Positions 1 to 8,639 of a DNA stretch of 64,000 nucleotides are shown here, in pieces. The notes under the pieces are model-generated. The model worked only from the letters and a program-made list of their open reading frames with translations. It was not told the DNA's origin and searched no databases. Source of the stretch: Opitutia bacterium (lineage in GTDB: Bacteria; Verrucomicrobiota; Verrucomicrobiia; Opitutales; Opitutaceae); contig JACRHT010000017.1 in assembly GCA_016217545.1 (NCBI GenBank), positions 1,116,001-1,180,000 of the forward strand, given 5' to 3'. The translations under genes and the position numbers were made by a program. The first letter of the stretch is position 1. Each line of letters starts with the position of its first letter.

Positions 1-46
1 AAGTGGCGCGTAGGTTTGCGCCCGGTCTCCCCCACTACAAGTCCAG

Positions 47-1039
47 ATGCCACTCGACGCCCCTACGATTCTCGCCAAGGCCCGCCAATGTCTCGCCATC
101 GAGCGCGAAGCGCTCGACGCCACCGCGGCGATCCTCAACGGCGATTTCGTGGACGTCGTGCGCGCCGTCGAGGAGACGATCTCCGCCGGCCGGAAACTCA
201 TCTTCACCGGCATCGGCAAGTCCGCGCACATCGCGCAGAAACTCACGGGCACGTTCAACAGCACCGGCGTGCCGTCGGCCTTCCTCGATCCGACCAACGC
301 GCTGCACGGCGACCTCGGATTGTGCGCGGCGGGTGATTTGGCGTTTCTCCTCAGCAACAGCGGCTCGACGCACGAGATGCTGCGCCTGTTGCCGCTGTTC
401 GAACGGTTCGGACTGAAAACGGTGGCGCTCACCGGCGCGCCCGAGAGCGAACTGGCGCGCGGTGCCGACCTGAGGCTCATCTACCGCGCGCCGCGCGAGG
501 CGTGTCCGCTGGCGCTCGCGCCGACGGCCAGCACGACGGCCGCGCTCGGCCTCGGCGACGCCCTCGCGATGGTGTTGCTCGAGACGCGCGGCGTGACGCG
601 CGAGGATTTCGCGAAGTATCACCCGTCCGGCACGCTCGGCATGACACTGCTGCTCCGCGTGAAGGACATCATGCGCACCGGCGAAGGCTGCCCGCTGCTC
701 CCGGAGGCGAAGACGACCGTGCAGGAGGCGATCCTGGCGATGACCGGCGCGAAGGCCGGCGCGGTGGCGCTCACGACGGCGGACGGAAAACTCGCGGGCA
801 TCTTCACCGACGGCGATTTCCGCCGCACGGCGCTCAACGGCGGCGCGGATTTCCTGAAGGCGCCCGTCGCGCAATTCATGACCCGCGGCGGCAAGACGAT
901 CGGCGCCGACGTGCTGGCGGTCGAAGCGTTGAAACTTTTTCAGCAGTTCAAGATCTCCGACCTGTTCGCGCTCGACGCGGATGGCCGACCGGTCGGCTAC
1001 ATCGATGTGCAGGACCTGCCGAAGCTGAAGATTCTCTGA
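47..1039 (+). CDS. kdsD: Arabinose-5-phosphate isomerase (KpsF/GutQ family)
   Basis: This 330-residue protein interconverts ribulose 5-phosphate and arabinose 5-phosphate, the first step to Kdo for LPS. An N-terminal SIS domain (about 35-175) carries the phosphosugar loop FTGIGKSAH (53-61), ALHGDLG around residue 88 and SNSGSTHE (103-110). HPSGTLG follows near residue 195. Two CBS domains fill the C-terminus: the first contains GIFTDGDFRR and the second ends in GYIDVQDL. Length and domain order match the family. The ATG at 47 is the only reasonable start. No other Kdo gene is nearby, so its operon partners are not visible. The family assignment is firm; the exact sugar specificity is inferred. 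Confidence 0.93.
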   Translation: MPLDAPTILAKARQCLAIEREALDATAAILNGDFVDVVRAVEETISAGRKLIFTGIGKSAHIAQKLTGTFNSTGVPSAFLDPTNALHGDLGLCAAGDLAFLLSNSGSTHEMLRLLPLFERFGLKTVALTGAPESELARGADLRLIYRAPREACPLALAPTASTTAALGLGDALAMVLLETRGVTREDFAKYHPSGTLGMTLLLRVKDIMRTGEGCPLLPEAKTTVQEAILAMTGAKAGAVALTTADGKLAGIFTDGDFRRTALNGGADFLKAPVAQFMTRGGKTIGADVLAVEALKLFQQFKISDLFALDADGRPVGYIDVQDLPKLKIL

Positions 1040-1123
1040 CGCGGCGGCGCGCCCGGTTTATAGCTGCGCGTCACGTCACGGCGGCTGCTTGTGCTCGCGC
1101 CGCCCTTCCCTACGCTGCCGGGC

Positions 1124-2761
1124 ATGGCTACGCCCGCGTTCACCTATTCCGACACGTTCGCCCACGGCCCCGACGATACGACCTATCGCCTGCTCACGAA
1201 GGAAGGCGTCTCGACCGCAACCTTCGAAGGCAAAGAGGTTCTCAAAATCACGCCGGAGACGCTGGCCTACGTCGCGCGCGAGGCGTTGCACGACGCCAAT
1301 TTTTTCCTCCGCACGAAGCACGTCGAGCAAGTCGCCGCGATCTTGAAAGACCCCGAGGCGTCGAACAATGACCGCTACGTCGCGCTCACGCTGCTCAAGA
1401 ACGCCGAGATCGCCGCCGGCGGCATTCTGCCGATGTGTCAGGACACCGGCACCGCGATCGTCTTCGGCAAGAAGGGCCAGCAAGTCTGGACCGGCGCCAA
1501 CGACGCCGAGTGGCTCTCGCGCGGCGTCTACGAGTGCTACACGAAGGAAAACCTCCGCTATTCGCAGACCGCGGCGCTCGACATGTTCAAGGAGGTCAAC
1601 ACCGGCACCAACCTGCCCGCGCAGATCGACCTCTACGCCACCGAGGGCCAGAAATACGAGCTGCTCTTCGTTGCGAAAGGCGGCGGCTCGGCGAACAAGA
1701 CCTACCTGTTCCAGGAGACGAAGGCACTGCTCAATCCGAAGAGCCTAGAGAAGTTCGTCGTCGACAAGATGCAGCTGCTCGGCACCGCCGCGTGCCCGCC
1801 GTATCACCTCGTGTTCGTCATCGGCGGCACCAGCGCCGAGACGTGCCTGAAGACCGTGAAGCTCGCCTCCACGAAATACTACGACACGCTGCCGACCACC
1901 GGCGACGCGCACGGCCGTGCGTTCCGCGACGTCGAGATGGAGGCCAAGGTGCTCAAGTTCGCACAACAGAGCGGCGTCGGCGCGCAGTTCGGCGGCAAAT
2001 ATTTCGCCCTCGATGTCCGCATCATCCGCCTGCCGCGCCACGGCGCGAGCTGCCCGGTCGGCATGGGCGTTTCATGCAGCGCCGACCGCAACATCAAGGC
2101 GAAGATCACGAAAGACGGCGTCTTCCTCGAACAGATGGAGACCAACCCCGGGCGCTTCATCCCGGCCGAGATGCGGACGTTCAAGGACGACAGCGCCGTG
2201 CGCATCGACCTGAACCAGCCGATGGCCGAGATCCGCGCGGCGCTTTCCAAATTGCCCGTCACGACGCGCGTGTTGCTCAACGGCCCGATGATCGTCGCGC
2301 GCGACATCGCGCATGCGAAGCTCAAGGAGCGCGTCGATGCCGGCCAGGGATTGCCGCAGTATTTCAAAGACCACCCGGTCTACTACGCCGGCCCCGCGAA
2401 GACGCCTGCCGGTTACGCGTCCGGTTCGTTCGGTCCGACGACGGCCGGCCGCATGGACAGCTACGTCGACCTCTTCCAGTCGCTCGGCGGCTCGATGGTG
2501 ATGCTCGCCAAGGGCAACCGCTCGAAGCAGGTCACCGACGCCTGCAAGAAACACGGCGGTTTCTACCTCGGCAGCATCGGCGGCCCGGCGGCGATCCTCG
2601 CCAAGGACTCGATCAAGAAGGTCGAGGTGCACGAGTATCCCGAGCTCGGCATGGAGGCCGTGTGGAAAATCGAGGTGCAGGATTTCCCGGCGTTCATCCT
2701 CGTCGACGACAAGGGCAACGACTTCTTCGTCCAGAACTGCGGCATCTGCGCGCCGCATTGA
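1124..2761 (+). CDS. fumA: Fumarate hydratase, class I ([4Fe-4S] type)
   Basis: This enzyme reversibly hydrates fumarate to L-malate in the TCA cycle using an oxygen-sensitive [4Fe-4S] cluster. The 545-residue protein has the two-domain, single-chain layout of E. coli FumA/FumB (about 548). Cluster-type cysteines are visible in [20 protein letters not shown] and [13 protein letters not shown], and a C-terminal NCGICAPH ends the protein. The frame opens upstream at a GTG (1091), but ATG 1124 gives the family-typical MATPAF start. The gene follows kdsD by 84 bp and is probably transcribed alone or read through from it. A class II enzyme lies 1.1 kb away on the other strand. Confidence 0.93.
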   Translation: MATPAFTYSDTFAHGPDDTTYRLLTKEGVSTATFEGKEVLKITPETLAYVAREALHDANFFLRTKHVEQVAAILKDPEASNNDRYVALTLLKNAEIAAGGILPMCQDTGTAIVFGKKGQQVWTGANDAEWLSRGVYECYTKENLRYSQTAALDMFKEVNTGTNLPAQIDLYATEGQKYELLFVAKGGGSANKTYLFQETKALLNPKSLEKFVVDKMQLLGTAACPPYHLVFVIGGTSAETCLKTVKLASTKYYDTLPTTGDAHGRAFRDVEMEAKVLKFAQQSGVGAQFGGKYFALDVRIIRLPRHGASCPVGMGVSCSADRNIKAKITKDGVFLEQMETNPGRFIPAEMRTFKDDSAVRIDLNQPMAEIRAALSKLPVTTRVLLNGPMIVARDIAHAKLKERVDAGQGLPQYFKDHPVYYAGPAKTPAGYASGSFGPTTAGRMDSYVDLFQSLGGSMVMLAKGNRSKQVTDACKKHGGFYLGSIGGPAAILAKDSIKKVEVHEYPELGMEAVWKIEVQDFPAFILVDDKGNDFFVQNCGICAPH

Positions 2762-2778
2762 GCGAAAGTGGGAAGTGG

Positions 2779-2807
2779 GGCTGGCGCCAGCGTGGCTGAC
2801 GCCAGCC
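2779..2807. terminator. Hairpin between convergent genes
   Basis: An 8-bp perfect stem (GGCTGGCG / CGCCAGCC) with a 13-nt loop lies 18 bp after the class I fumarase stop and just before the end of the convergent RNHCP gene. There is no T-tract on either side, so it may be a REP-like palindrome rather than an intrinsic terminator. Confidence 0.35.
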
Positions 2808-2811
2808 GACG

Positions 2812-3174
2812 TTAGATCGGGAACGGCGCGTTCCGCAACGGACGCACGGCGAGCCCGAGTAATTCGCGTTCGCTATCGTCGCCCGCGATGCGGTTCACGT
2901 GGACCGTGAAGCAGGTCCGGCACTGATGCACGAGCAGCCACTCGCCGTCGGTCGCGGCGTGGATGGCGATCGGCTCCATCCCGCCGCCACAGTCGGCGGC
3001 GCGATCGCCGGGCTTGTTGTCCAGATGCACGCTCCACAGGCACCACGGGCAGTGGTTGCGATGGCGCGTGCCCGGCGCGTCGAGGGAGAACTCGCCGCGG
3101 CAGTGCCGGCATTTGAGATAGGAAAGCTTCGCGCCGCGGCACTCAGGCGGGGAAAAGCGATAATGGTCTGACAT
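2812..3174 (-). CDS. RNHCP-domain zinc-binding protein
   Basis: A 120-residue cytoplasmic protein named for its diagnostic RNHCPWCLWSVHLD segment. It shows paired cysteines typical of a small zinc ribbon: CRHC, CPWC, and a later QCRTCF. No catalytic motif is visible and the molecular role of the RNHCP family is not established. The ATG at 3174 sits at the edge of a 222-bp intergenic region. It is convergent with the class I fumarase gene, with 50 bp between the two stops. The gene appears monocistronic. Confidence 0.8.
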   Translation of the reverse strand: MSDHYRFSPPECRGAKLSYLKCRHCRGEFSLDAPGTRHRNHCPWCLWSVHLDNKPGDRAADCGGGMEPIAIHAATDGEWLLVHQCRTCFTVHVNRIAGDDSERELLGLAVRPLRNAPFPI

Positions 3175-3283
3175 GGGATGCGAAATCCCGGCAGGTCTGG
3201 AAAAATATCCCGCGTTTTCGCGGGCCGCATCACACTGGCTGGCTCGGCGCCGCCTCGCTGGGCGTTGGCTGCCGGGAATAATG

Positions 3284-3307
3284 AAAAGCCCGCCGCGAAA
3301 CGCGGCC
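3284..3307 (-). terminator. Probable intrinsic terminator after the YjbQ-family gene
   Basis: Read on the minus strand, a GCCGCG-TTT-CGCGGC stem is followed by GGGCTTTTCATT. It lies about 90 bp past the stop of the YjbQ-family gene. The rest of 3175-3396 shows no coding signal. The T-tract is short, so this is a moderate call. Confidence 0.5.
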
Positions 3308-3396
3308 GGTGTTCAGCCAGTGGCTAGTCAGACAATCTCTGCAAATGACATCCGCGATCAGGTCAGCCGAGCGCGGCACTCGGGTCAAGCGCCCGC

Positions 3397-3819
3397 TCAC
3401 TCGCCGACGAACGTCACCACCACGCGCCGCGTGTGCGCCGAGCGACGGTGTTCCCAGAGGAAAACGCCCTGCCACGTGCCGAGCAGCAACCGTCCCTCGG
3501 CGAACGGCACCTGTTCGCTCGTGCGCGTGAGCGCCATCTTGATGTGGCTCGGCATGTCGTCCGCGCCCTCGAGCGTGTGCGTGAAATGCTGGTCGTCCTC
3601 CGGCACCAACCGGTTGAGCCACGCCTCGAGATCGCGTCGCGCGGACGGGTCGGCGTTTTCCATGATCACGAGACTCGCGCTCGTGTGCTGGCAGAAAATC
3701 GTCGCGACGCCGCGCTGCAGACCGCTGCGCGCGAGTTCACGCGCGAGTTCGTCGGTGATCTCGTGCGTGCCTTGGCCGGGCGAGCGGATCGTGAGAGTGG
3801 TTTGATGAATCGAGGACAT
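3397..3819 (-). CDS. yjbQ: YjbQ / UPF0047 family protein (thiamine phosphate synthase-like)
   Basis: A 140-residue single-domain protein of the UPF0047/YjbQ family. The hallmark segments are FCQHTSASLVIMENADP near residues 43-59 and LLGTWQGVFLWEHRR near residues 111-125, which supply the conserved histidines of the active-site pocket. Family members can show secondary thiamin-phosphate synthase activity in vitro, but the physiological role is unsettled. Start ATG 3819 gives the usual family length. The gene lies 76 bp downstream of the fumC stop, in the same orientation. Confidence 0.88.
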   Translation of the reverse strand: MSSIHQTTLTIRSPGQGTHEITDELARELARSGLQRGVATIFCQHTSASLVIMENADPSARRDLEAWLNRLVPEDDQHFTHTLEGADDMPSHIKMALTRTSEQVPFAEGRLLLGTWQGVFLWEHRRSAHTRRVVVTFVGE

Positions 3820-3895
3820 CGGAAAATAGAGGGCGGCGCTCCGTCGCCGCCGCGAATCAGACTATGGCGCCGGCGGAGTGGCGTCCCGCACTCAA

Positions 3896-5305
3896 TCAGC
3901 CGCCGCCGGCACCGGGCGAACTCGCGCCGGGTTGCGTCATCGCGAGCGGGTCGAGCACGCGGTCGAGGGTCGCGGCGTCCATGAGCTTTTTCTCGAGCAC
4001 GAGTTCGCGCAGCGTGCGGCCGGTGACGTAGGCCTCTTTGGCGATCGCGGCAGCGGCGTCGTAGCCGATGTGCGGATTGAGCGCGGTGACGAGCATGAGC
4101 GAACGGTCGACGAGCTCGCGACAGCGCGCAGGATCGGCTTCGAGGCCCACGACGCATTTTTCGGTGAACGTGCGAGTCGCGTTGGTGAGGCAGGAAATGG
4201 CCTCATGGAAGCAATGCGCCATGAGCGGGAGAGTCACGTTTAGTTCGAAGTGTCCGTCGCGACCGGCGAGCTGGATCGTCTGCGCGAGGCCCTGCGCGTA
4301 GAGGCAGACCTGCACGAGCATCTCGCTCATCACCGGATTCACTTTGCCGGGCATGATCGACGAGCCGGGTTGCGTGGCAGGCAACTTGATCTCCGCAAAG
4401 CCGGCGCGCGGCCCCGAACCGAGCAGGCGGAGATCGTTGGCGATTTTCGTGAGGGCCGCGGCGATGGCGGCGAGCTGGCCGGCGGCTTCGACGCAATCGT
4501 CGCGCGCGGCCTGGGCCTCGAAGTGATTCTGCGCCTCGCGAAACGTCAGGCCGGTGCGCTCGTTGAGCAGACGCGCCACCCGCGCGCCGAACTCAACGTG
4601 GGTGTTGAGGCCGGTGCCGACGGCGGTGCCGCCGATCGCGAGTTCGCTCAGCACGCGCACGGCGCGGCGCGCGCGTTCGGCGGCCTTGTGCGCCTGCATC
4701 GCGTAGCCGGAGAATTCCTGGCCGAGCGTCAGCGGCGTGGCGTCCATCAGGTGCGTGCGGCCGATCTTCACAACGCCCTGCCACGCGGCGGCTTTGCAAT
4801 CGAGTTCGGCGGCGAGCGCATCGAGCGCCGGCGCGAGGTCGCGGTGCAAGGCGAGCGCGACGGAGACGTGCAGCGTGGTCGGAATGACGTCGTTGGACGA
4901 TTGGCCGAGATTGACGTCGTCGTTCGGGTGCAGCGGCTTCTTCGCGCCGATCGGCAAGCCGGCGAGCTGGCTCGCGCGGTTGGCGATCACCTCGTTGGCG
5001 TTCATGTTCGTCGAGGTGGCGGAGCCGGTTTGAAAAACGTCGATCGGGAAATGCGCCGTGTGCCGCCCGTCGGAGATCTCGAGCGCGACTTGCTCGATGA
5101 GGCGGGCTTTTTCGGGAGCGAGGAGGCCAAGCTCGGCGTTGGCGCGAGCGCAGGCCCACTTCACGAGGCCGAGCGCGCCGATAAAGGTCGACGGCAGCGG
5201 GCGGCCGCTCACGGGGAAGTTGAGCACGGCGCGTTGCGTGGAGGCGCCGTAGAGCGCGTCGTCTGGCACGGCCATTTCGCCCATCGAATCGCGTTCGGTT
5301 CTCAT
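3896..5305 (-). CDS. fumC: Fumarate hydratase, class II
   Basis: An iron-independent fumarase of the aspartase/fumarase superfamily, 469 residues (E. coli FumC is 467). Superfamily blocks are intact: FQTGSATSTNMNANEV (91-106), GRTHLMDATPLTLGQEFSGY (182-201) and the signature loop GSSIMPGKVNP near residue 314, which carries the catalytic serine. The GRTHLMDATP block fits fumarase better than aspartase. The C-terminus ends in a short Gly/Ser/Pro-rich tail. It is the second fumarase in 5 kb and would be the stable counterpart of the oxygen-labile class I enzyme. Start ATG 5305 is supported by the conserved N-terminal RTERDSMGEMAVP. Confidence 0.92.
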   Translation of the reverse strand: MRTERDSMGEMAVPDDALYGASTQRAVLNFPVSGRPLPSTFIGALGLVKWACARANAELGLLAPEKARLIEQVALEISDGRHTAHFPIDVFQTGSATSTNMNANEVIANRASQLAGLPIGAKKPLHPNDDVNLGQSSNDVIPTTLHVSVALALHRDLAPALDALAAELDCKAAAWQGVVKIGRTHLMDATPLTLGQEFSGYAMQAHKAAERARRAVRVLSELAIGGTAVGTGLNTHVEFGARVARLLNERTGLTFREAQNHFEAQAARDDCVEAAGQLAAIAAALTKIANDLRLLGSGPRAGFAEIKLPATQPGSSIMPGKVNPVMSEMLVQVCLYAQGLAQTIQLAGRDGHFELNVTLPLMAHCFHEAISCLTNATRTFTEKCVVGLEADPARCRELVDRSLMLVTALNPHIGYDAAAAIAKEAYVTGRTLRELVLEKKLMDAATLDRVLDPLAMTQPGASSPGAGGG

Positions 5306-5339
5306 CGGACGGAAGCTAGGTGCGAGCGCGCGGTTCGCA

Positions 5340-5370
5340 AAAATGAAAAAGCCCGCGCGAGGCGGGCTGG
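5340..5370 (-). terminator. Intrinsic terminator of the sigma-factor operon
   Basis: On the minus strand an AGCCCGC / GCGGGCT stem with a 5-nt loop is followed directly by TTTTTCATTTTTG. It sits 23 bp beyond the stop of the membrane-protein gene that follows the sigma factor, and before the fumC promoter region. Confidence 0.8.
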
Positions 5371-5392
5371 GCGGGGGAATCGCGGTCTCGGC

Positions 5393-6211
5393 TCAGAACT
5401 TGAGCGAGACGCGGTCGGCCTTCAGGCCGACGCGGGTCCAGCCGCCGGCGAGTTCGGTGTCGCCGAGACGGCGCGCGAGACGCTCGCGGACGACTTCGGG
5501 CGCGGCGGGGTCGGGCGTGAATTGGCGGTCGCCCATCGCGGCGAGCAGACGATTGCGGCGCGAGGAGACGGCGGCGACGCCGGCGAGTTCCGCCGCGTTG
5601 CCGGCCATGTTCTGAACCGCGCTGGAAGAAGACGGCACGCGGTTGCCGGCGAGGAGCGCGTTGGCGAGATCGGGATCGGTTTCGGCGAGGCTGGCGAGAT
5701 TGGCGGCGATGGAGCGAGCGGACGGGCTTTGCTCGCCGCGCGGAGCGGTCCAGGGGATCAGCTCATCGCTCTTGGCGGGCATCTCATCGGAAAGCTGGAC
5801 CTGAGCCGTGGCGCGCGGCTGATCCTCGACCGCGACTTGCTCAATGCGAGGCTGGCTCGCGGCGACGGAAGCGACGATGTCGTGGCGCGGCTCGGCGACT
5901 TGCGAGGCCACGGGCGCCGGAGCGGCCATTTCGGCGGGAGCAATGGCGGCGACCTGGGTCGGGGCGTAATAGCGGAGCGAGACGAGCGTGAAAGTAAGGA
6001 CGGCGGTGGCGCCGACGGGCAGGTAGGCGCGGCGGTTCAGCAGCAGCGGAACGCGCTGCCACCACGGGCGGCGTTCGACGAGCGCGGCGAGTTGCTTCTG
6101 GCGCAGCTCGACTTCGAACTTGTTCCAAAACTCGGCGTCGGGACGCTCCGCGCGTTTGAGGCGCAGCAGGTCTTCGACGGTGATCTTGGAATTTTGCGGG
6201 CGTTGCGACAT
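5393..6211 (-). CDS. Single-pass membrane protein, putative anti-sigma partner
   Basis: A 272-residue protein starting 5 bp after the ECF sigma gene. Residues 1-45 are charged and cytoplasmic-looking (LLRLKRAERPDAEFWNKF), followed by one membrane segment around 55-72 and a long Ala-rich region presumed periplasmic. No HxxxCxxC zinc anti-sigma motif is present. Assignment as an anti-sigma factor rests on position and topology only: families of ECF sigma factors are commonly co-transcribed with a one-pass inhibitor. It could instead be a structural envelope protein. An intrinsic terminator follows. Confidence 0.5.
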   Translation of the reverse strand: MSQRPQNSKITVEDLLRLKRAERPDAEFWNKFEVELRQKQLAALVERRPWWQRVPLLLNRRAYLPVGATAVLTFTLVSLRYYAPTQVAAIAPAEMAAPAPVASQVAEPRHDIVASVAASQPRIEQVAVEDQPRATAQVQLSDEMPAKSDELIPWTAPRGEQSPSARSIAANLASLAETDPDLANALLAGNRVPSSSSAVQNMAGNAAELAGVAAVSSRRNRLLAAMGDRQFTPDPAAPEVVRERLARRLGDTELAGGWTRVGLKADRVSLKF

Positions 6212-6216
6212 GAGGT

Positions 6217-6846
6217 TCAGCGGAGGTATTTGCTCAATTCGCCTTGGAGGAACTGCTTCGCGTAGTGCAGGCGGGAGCGCACGGTGCCTTCGGAGCAGTC
6301 CATGACTTCGGCAATCTCGGCGTGGCTGAGTCCATCGATTTCAAACAAGGTGATGACGGTGCGATGCTTGATAGACAGTTTTTGCATCGCCTCGTTCAAT
6401 TTTTCCTGAAGCTCGCGCAGATAGGCATCGCGGTCGGCTCCAGTCGTGTCGGTGAGCTGGTTGAGAATCTCGCTCGACGTGCCGTCTTCCTGGACTTTCT
6501 CCAGGCTGAAGAATGTGCGCAACCTATTCTTGCGTAGGTGACTAAGTGTCGTGTTGACCGCGATTTTGTAGAGCCAGGTGAAGAAAGACGACTGGCCCTG
6601 GAAGCGATTGATCGACTGGAAGGCCTTGATGAAGGCGTCCTGCACGAGGTCGGCGGTGTCCTCGCGATTAGAGGTCAGGTTGTAAACGACACCGAAGACC
6701 CGCTCGCGGTATTTGCGGATCAACACGTCGAAGGCCGCCACGTCGCCCGCTTGCACGCGTTTGACGACCTCAATATCCGAATCCGCCTCCGCCTGACGTT
6801 CAGGCGAGGTGACGAGGGTCTTGGCGAAGACCTTCGAGAGATTCAT
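6217..6846 (-). CDS. RNA polymerase ECF sigma factor (RpoE-like)
   Basis: A 209-residue sigma-70 family factor. Region 2 spans about residues 32-105, with YNLTSNREDTADLVQDAF and AFQSINRFQGQSSFFTWLYK for core and -10 recognition. Region 4 carries the HTH SHAEIAEVMDCSEGTVRSRL near the C-terminus. The frame extends upstream to 6945, but that would overlap the polyprenyl synthase gene, so ATG 6846 (MNLSKVFAKTLVT) is preferred. The start lies 46 bp after the upstream stop and the partner membrane protein follows after 5 bp. The regulon cannot be told from this window. Confidence 0.9.
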   Translation of the reverse strand: MNLSKVFAKTLVTSPERQAEADSDIEVVKRVQAGDVAAFDVLIRKYRERVFGVVYNLTSNREDTADLVQDAFIKAFQSINRFQGQSSFFTWLYKIAVNTTLSHLRKNRLRTFFSLEKVQEDGTSSEILNQLTDTTGADRDAYLRELQEKLNEAMQKLSIKHRTVITLFEIDGLSHAEIAEVMDCSEGTVRSRLHYAKQFLQGELSKYLR

Positions 6847-6892
6847 CGGGAGGTGTAAGGTCGGATTGGCGCCGTCCGGAGGCAACGGCGAA

Positions 6893-7924
6893 TTAAGGCT
6901 TGGTCGGAGCCTGCAAGGCAGCGATTTGGCCCTGCAACAGCCCACTGAGTTGCCTCAGCAGGGGCACGGGAGCGAGGCCCCCGTGAGGCATAAGGACCGA
7001 GAGCGCGCGGGCCAGTTCCTCCTCGACCGCCGCCACGACGCCGGCAGCGATGCCGAGCTGGCGCATGCGCTCGATGCTGGCGTGGAGCGGCAACGGCTTG
7101 GCTTGCTGCATCGCGGCGACGACTTCGGCGCGCTCATGGGCGGGCAGTTTCTCGAGCAACAGCATGAGCGGGAGCGTGAGCTTGCCGCTGGCGAGGTCGG
7201 TGCCGAGGGTCTTGCCGATGCGCTTTTCCTCGCCGAGGAAGTCCACGAGGTCGTCGTAAATCTGGTAGGCGATGCCGAGGTGGCGGCCGTAGTCGTTGGC
7301 GGCCTGCACGAAGGCGGCGGGCGCGCCGGAGAGTTTGGCACCGAGGTGGCACGAAACGCGGAAAAGCTCCGCCGTCTTGAAGTCGATGACGCGGTAATAG
7401 GCTTCCATCGTCACGCCCATGTCGCGGCGGTGCAGCGTCTGCATGATCTCGCCGGAGCAAACCTTGCGAGTCGACTCGGAGACGGCGAGGCACACGTCGG
7501 TGGTGGGGAATTGCGAGGCGACGTGCAGCGCTTGGGCGAACAGCGCATCGCCGAGCAGCACGGCGGCGTCGGGGCCAAATTTGCGCGAGGCGGTCGGCCG
7601 GCTGCGGCGCAGCTCGGCTTGGTCCATGATGTCGTCGTGCACGAGCGTCGCCATGTGGACCATTTCCACGACGCCGGCAGCACGCACGAGATTCTGATCG
7701 ATCACGCCATCGCCTTGCCAGCCGGAGATGAACACCAGCGTGGGACGCAGACGCTTGCCGGAGGTCTCGACGCAATACGCCGCCATCTCGCGGATCTCGG
7801 GCTCGAAATGTGCGACCTGATCCTGCATGAACGCATCGAGCGCCGCCATCTGCGGGGCGAGGCGGGTGAAGACAGCGGCCGGGTCGTTCTCGGCAAAGAC
7901 GGTGTGTGGCGCGGGTCCGGACAT
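6893..7924 (-). CDS. All-trans polyprenyl diphosphate synthase (IspB-like)
   Basis: A 343-residue prenyltransferase that elongates a polyprenyl chain with isopentenyl diphosphate, probably for the quinone side chain. The first aspartate-rich motif is DDIMD at 97-101, within TLVHDDIMDQAELRR. The second is YDDLVDFLG near residue 226. GKRLRP (57-62) binds the substrate diphosphate. Length fits octaprenyl/solanesyl-type synthases, but chain length cannot be deduced. It heads a minus-strand group with the sigma factor 46 bp downstream; whether they are co-transcribed is unclear. It is divergent from the CPBP protease, with 92 bp between the starts. Confidence 0.87.
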   Translation of the reverse strand: MSGPAPHTVFAENDPAAVFTRLAPQMAALDAFMQDQVAHFEPEIREMAAYCVETSGKRLRPTLVFISGWQGDGVIDQNLVRAAGVVEMVHMATLVHDDIMDQAELRRSRPTASRKFGPDAAVLLGDALFAQALHVASQFPTTDVCLAVSESTRKVCSGEIMQTLHRRDMGVTMEAYYRVIDFKTAELFRVSCHLGAKLSGAPAAFVQAANDYGRHLGIAYQIYDDLVDFLGEEKRIGKTLGTDLASGKLTLPLMLLLEKLPAHERAEVVAAMQQAKPLPLHASIERMRQLGIAAGVVAAVEEELARALSVLMPHGGLAPVPLLRQLSGLLQGQIAALQAPTKP

Positions 7925-8016
7925 CGCGCGTGAGGCTAGGAAGGGAGGGCGGAAAGGCTAACAAAAAGCTCCTGCAAGTCTTGCCAGAGACGGCGCGAAT
8001 CGCGTTTGGTCGAAAC

Positions 8017-8628
8017 ATGGGCCAGGAAAACCCCTTGCTGTTGCTCGTCTTGCTCGCTGCCACCGGATACGTGGCAAAGCTCTGGCTCGACGATTTGCGG
8101 GCCGCTCGCGCCGGCACGCCGGTGCCGCGTCCGCTGCCCGGGGTGACGCCCGCGACGATCACGGCGGTGGCGCTGGCCGCGCTCGGCGCGCTCGCCTTGC
8201 TGGCGCTGGAGACGTGGGGCGAGATCGCGCTCGGCATCGCCGGCGAGCAGACCCGCGTGACCGCGCTGTTCGGGCTCTACACGCTCGCGGCGGCGTTCGG
8301 CGAGGAGTTGATTTTTCGCGGCTTCATCGTGGTGGAGCATCGCGGGCGAGCCGCGCTGGTCGGCGGCATTGTGGGCGCGTCCCTGCTCTTCGCGCTGCTG
8401 CATCCGTTCCTGTGGCAGTGGCGCGATGGCGCGTTGCACGCGCAGCTGGGGACGAAGGCGTGGTTCAGCACGGCGGTGGTGTTCGCCAGTTCGCTGTGGT
8501 TCTACGCGGTGCGGTTTTGGAAACTGAATCCGTCGCATTCGCTGCTGCCGTGCATCGCGGCGCATGCGGCGAAGAATCTGGGCGTGTTCGCGATCAAATA
8601 CGCCCAGGGCTTCGTGAGCGGGTGGTAG
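8017..8628 (+). CDS. CPBP-family intramembrane metalloprotease (Abi/CaaX type)
   Basis: A 203-residue multi-pass protein with the three CPBP signatures: FGEELIFRGFI (glutamate pair at 96-97), a helix containing FALLHPFLWQW (His129), and a late HAAKNLGVF. These residues coordinate the zinc inside the membrane. Bacterial members act in peptide maturation, stress or unknown processing, and the substrate here is unknown. The frame could start at 7906, overlapping the divergent prenyl synthase. ATG 8017 (MGQENPLLLL) leads straight into the first membrane helix and is preferred. The stop is 11 bp from the convergent repeat-protein gene. Confidence 0.85.
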   Translation: MGQENPLLLLVLLAATGYVAKLWLDDLRAARAGTPVPRPLPGVTPATITAVALAALGALALLALETWGEIALGIAGEQTRVTALFGLYTLAAAFGEELIFRGFIVVEHRGRAALVGGIVGASLLFALLHPFLWQWRDGALHAQLGTKAWFSTAVVFASSLWFYAVRFWKLNPSHSLLPCIAAHAAKNLGVFAIKYAQGFVSGW

Positions 8629-8639
8629 CCGCTACGCCG

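Noticed and set aside
4250-6265. Open plus-strand frame of 671 codons
   Set aside because: It spans fumC and the sigma partner gene on the opposite strand; shadow.
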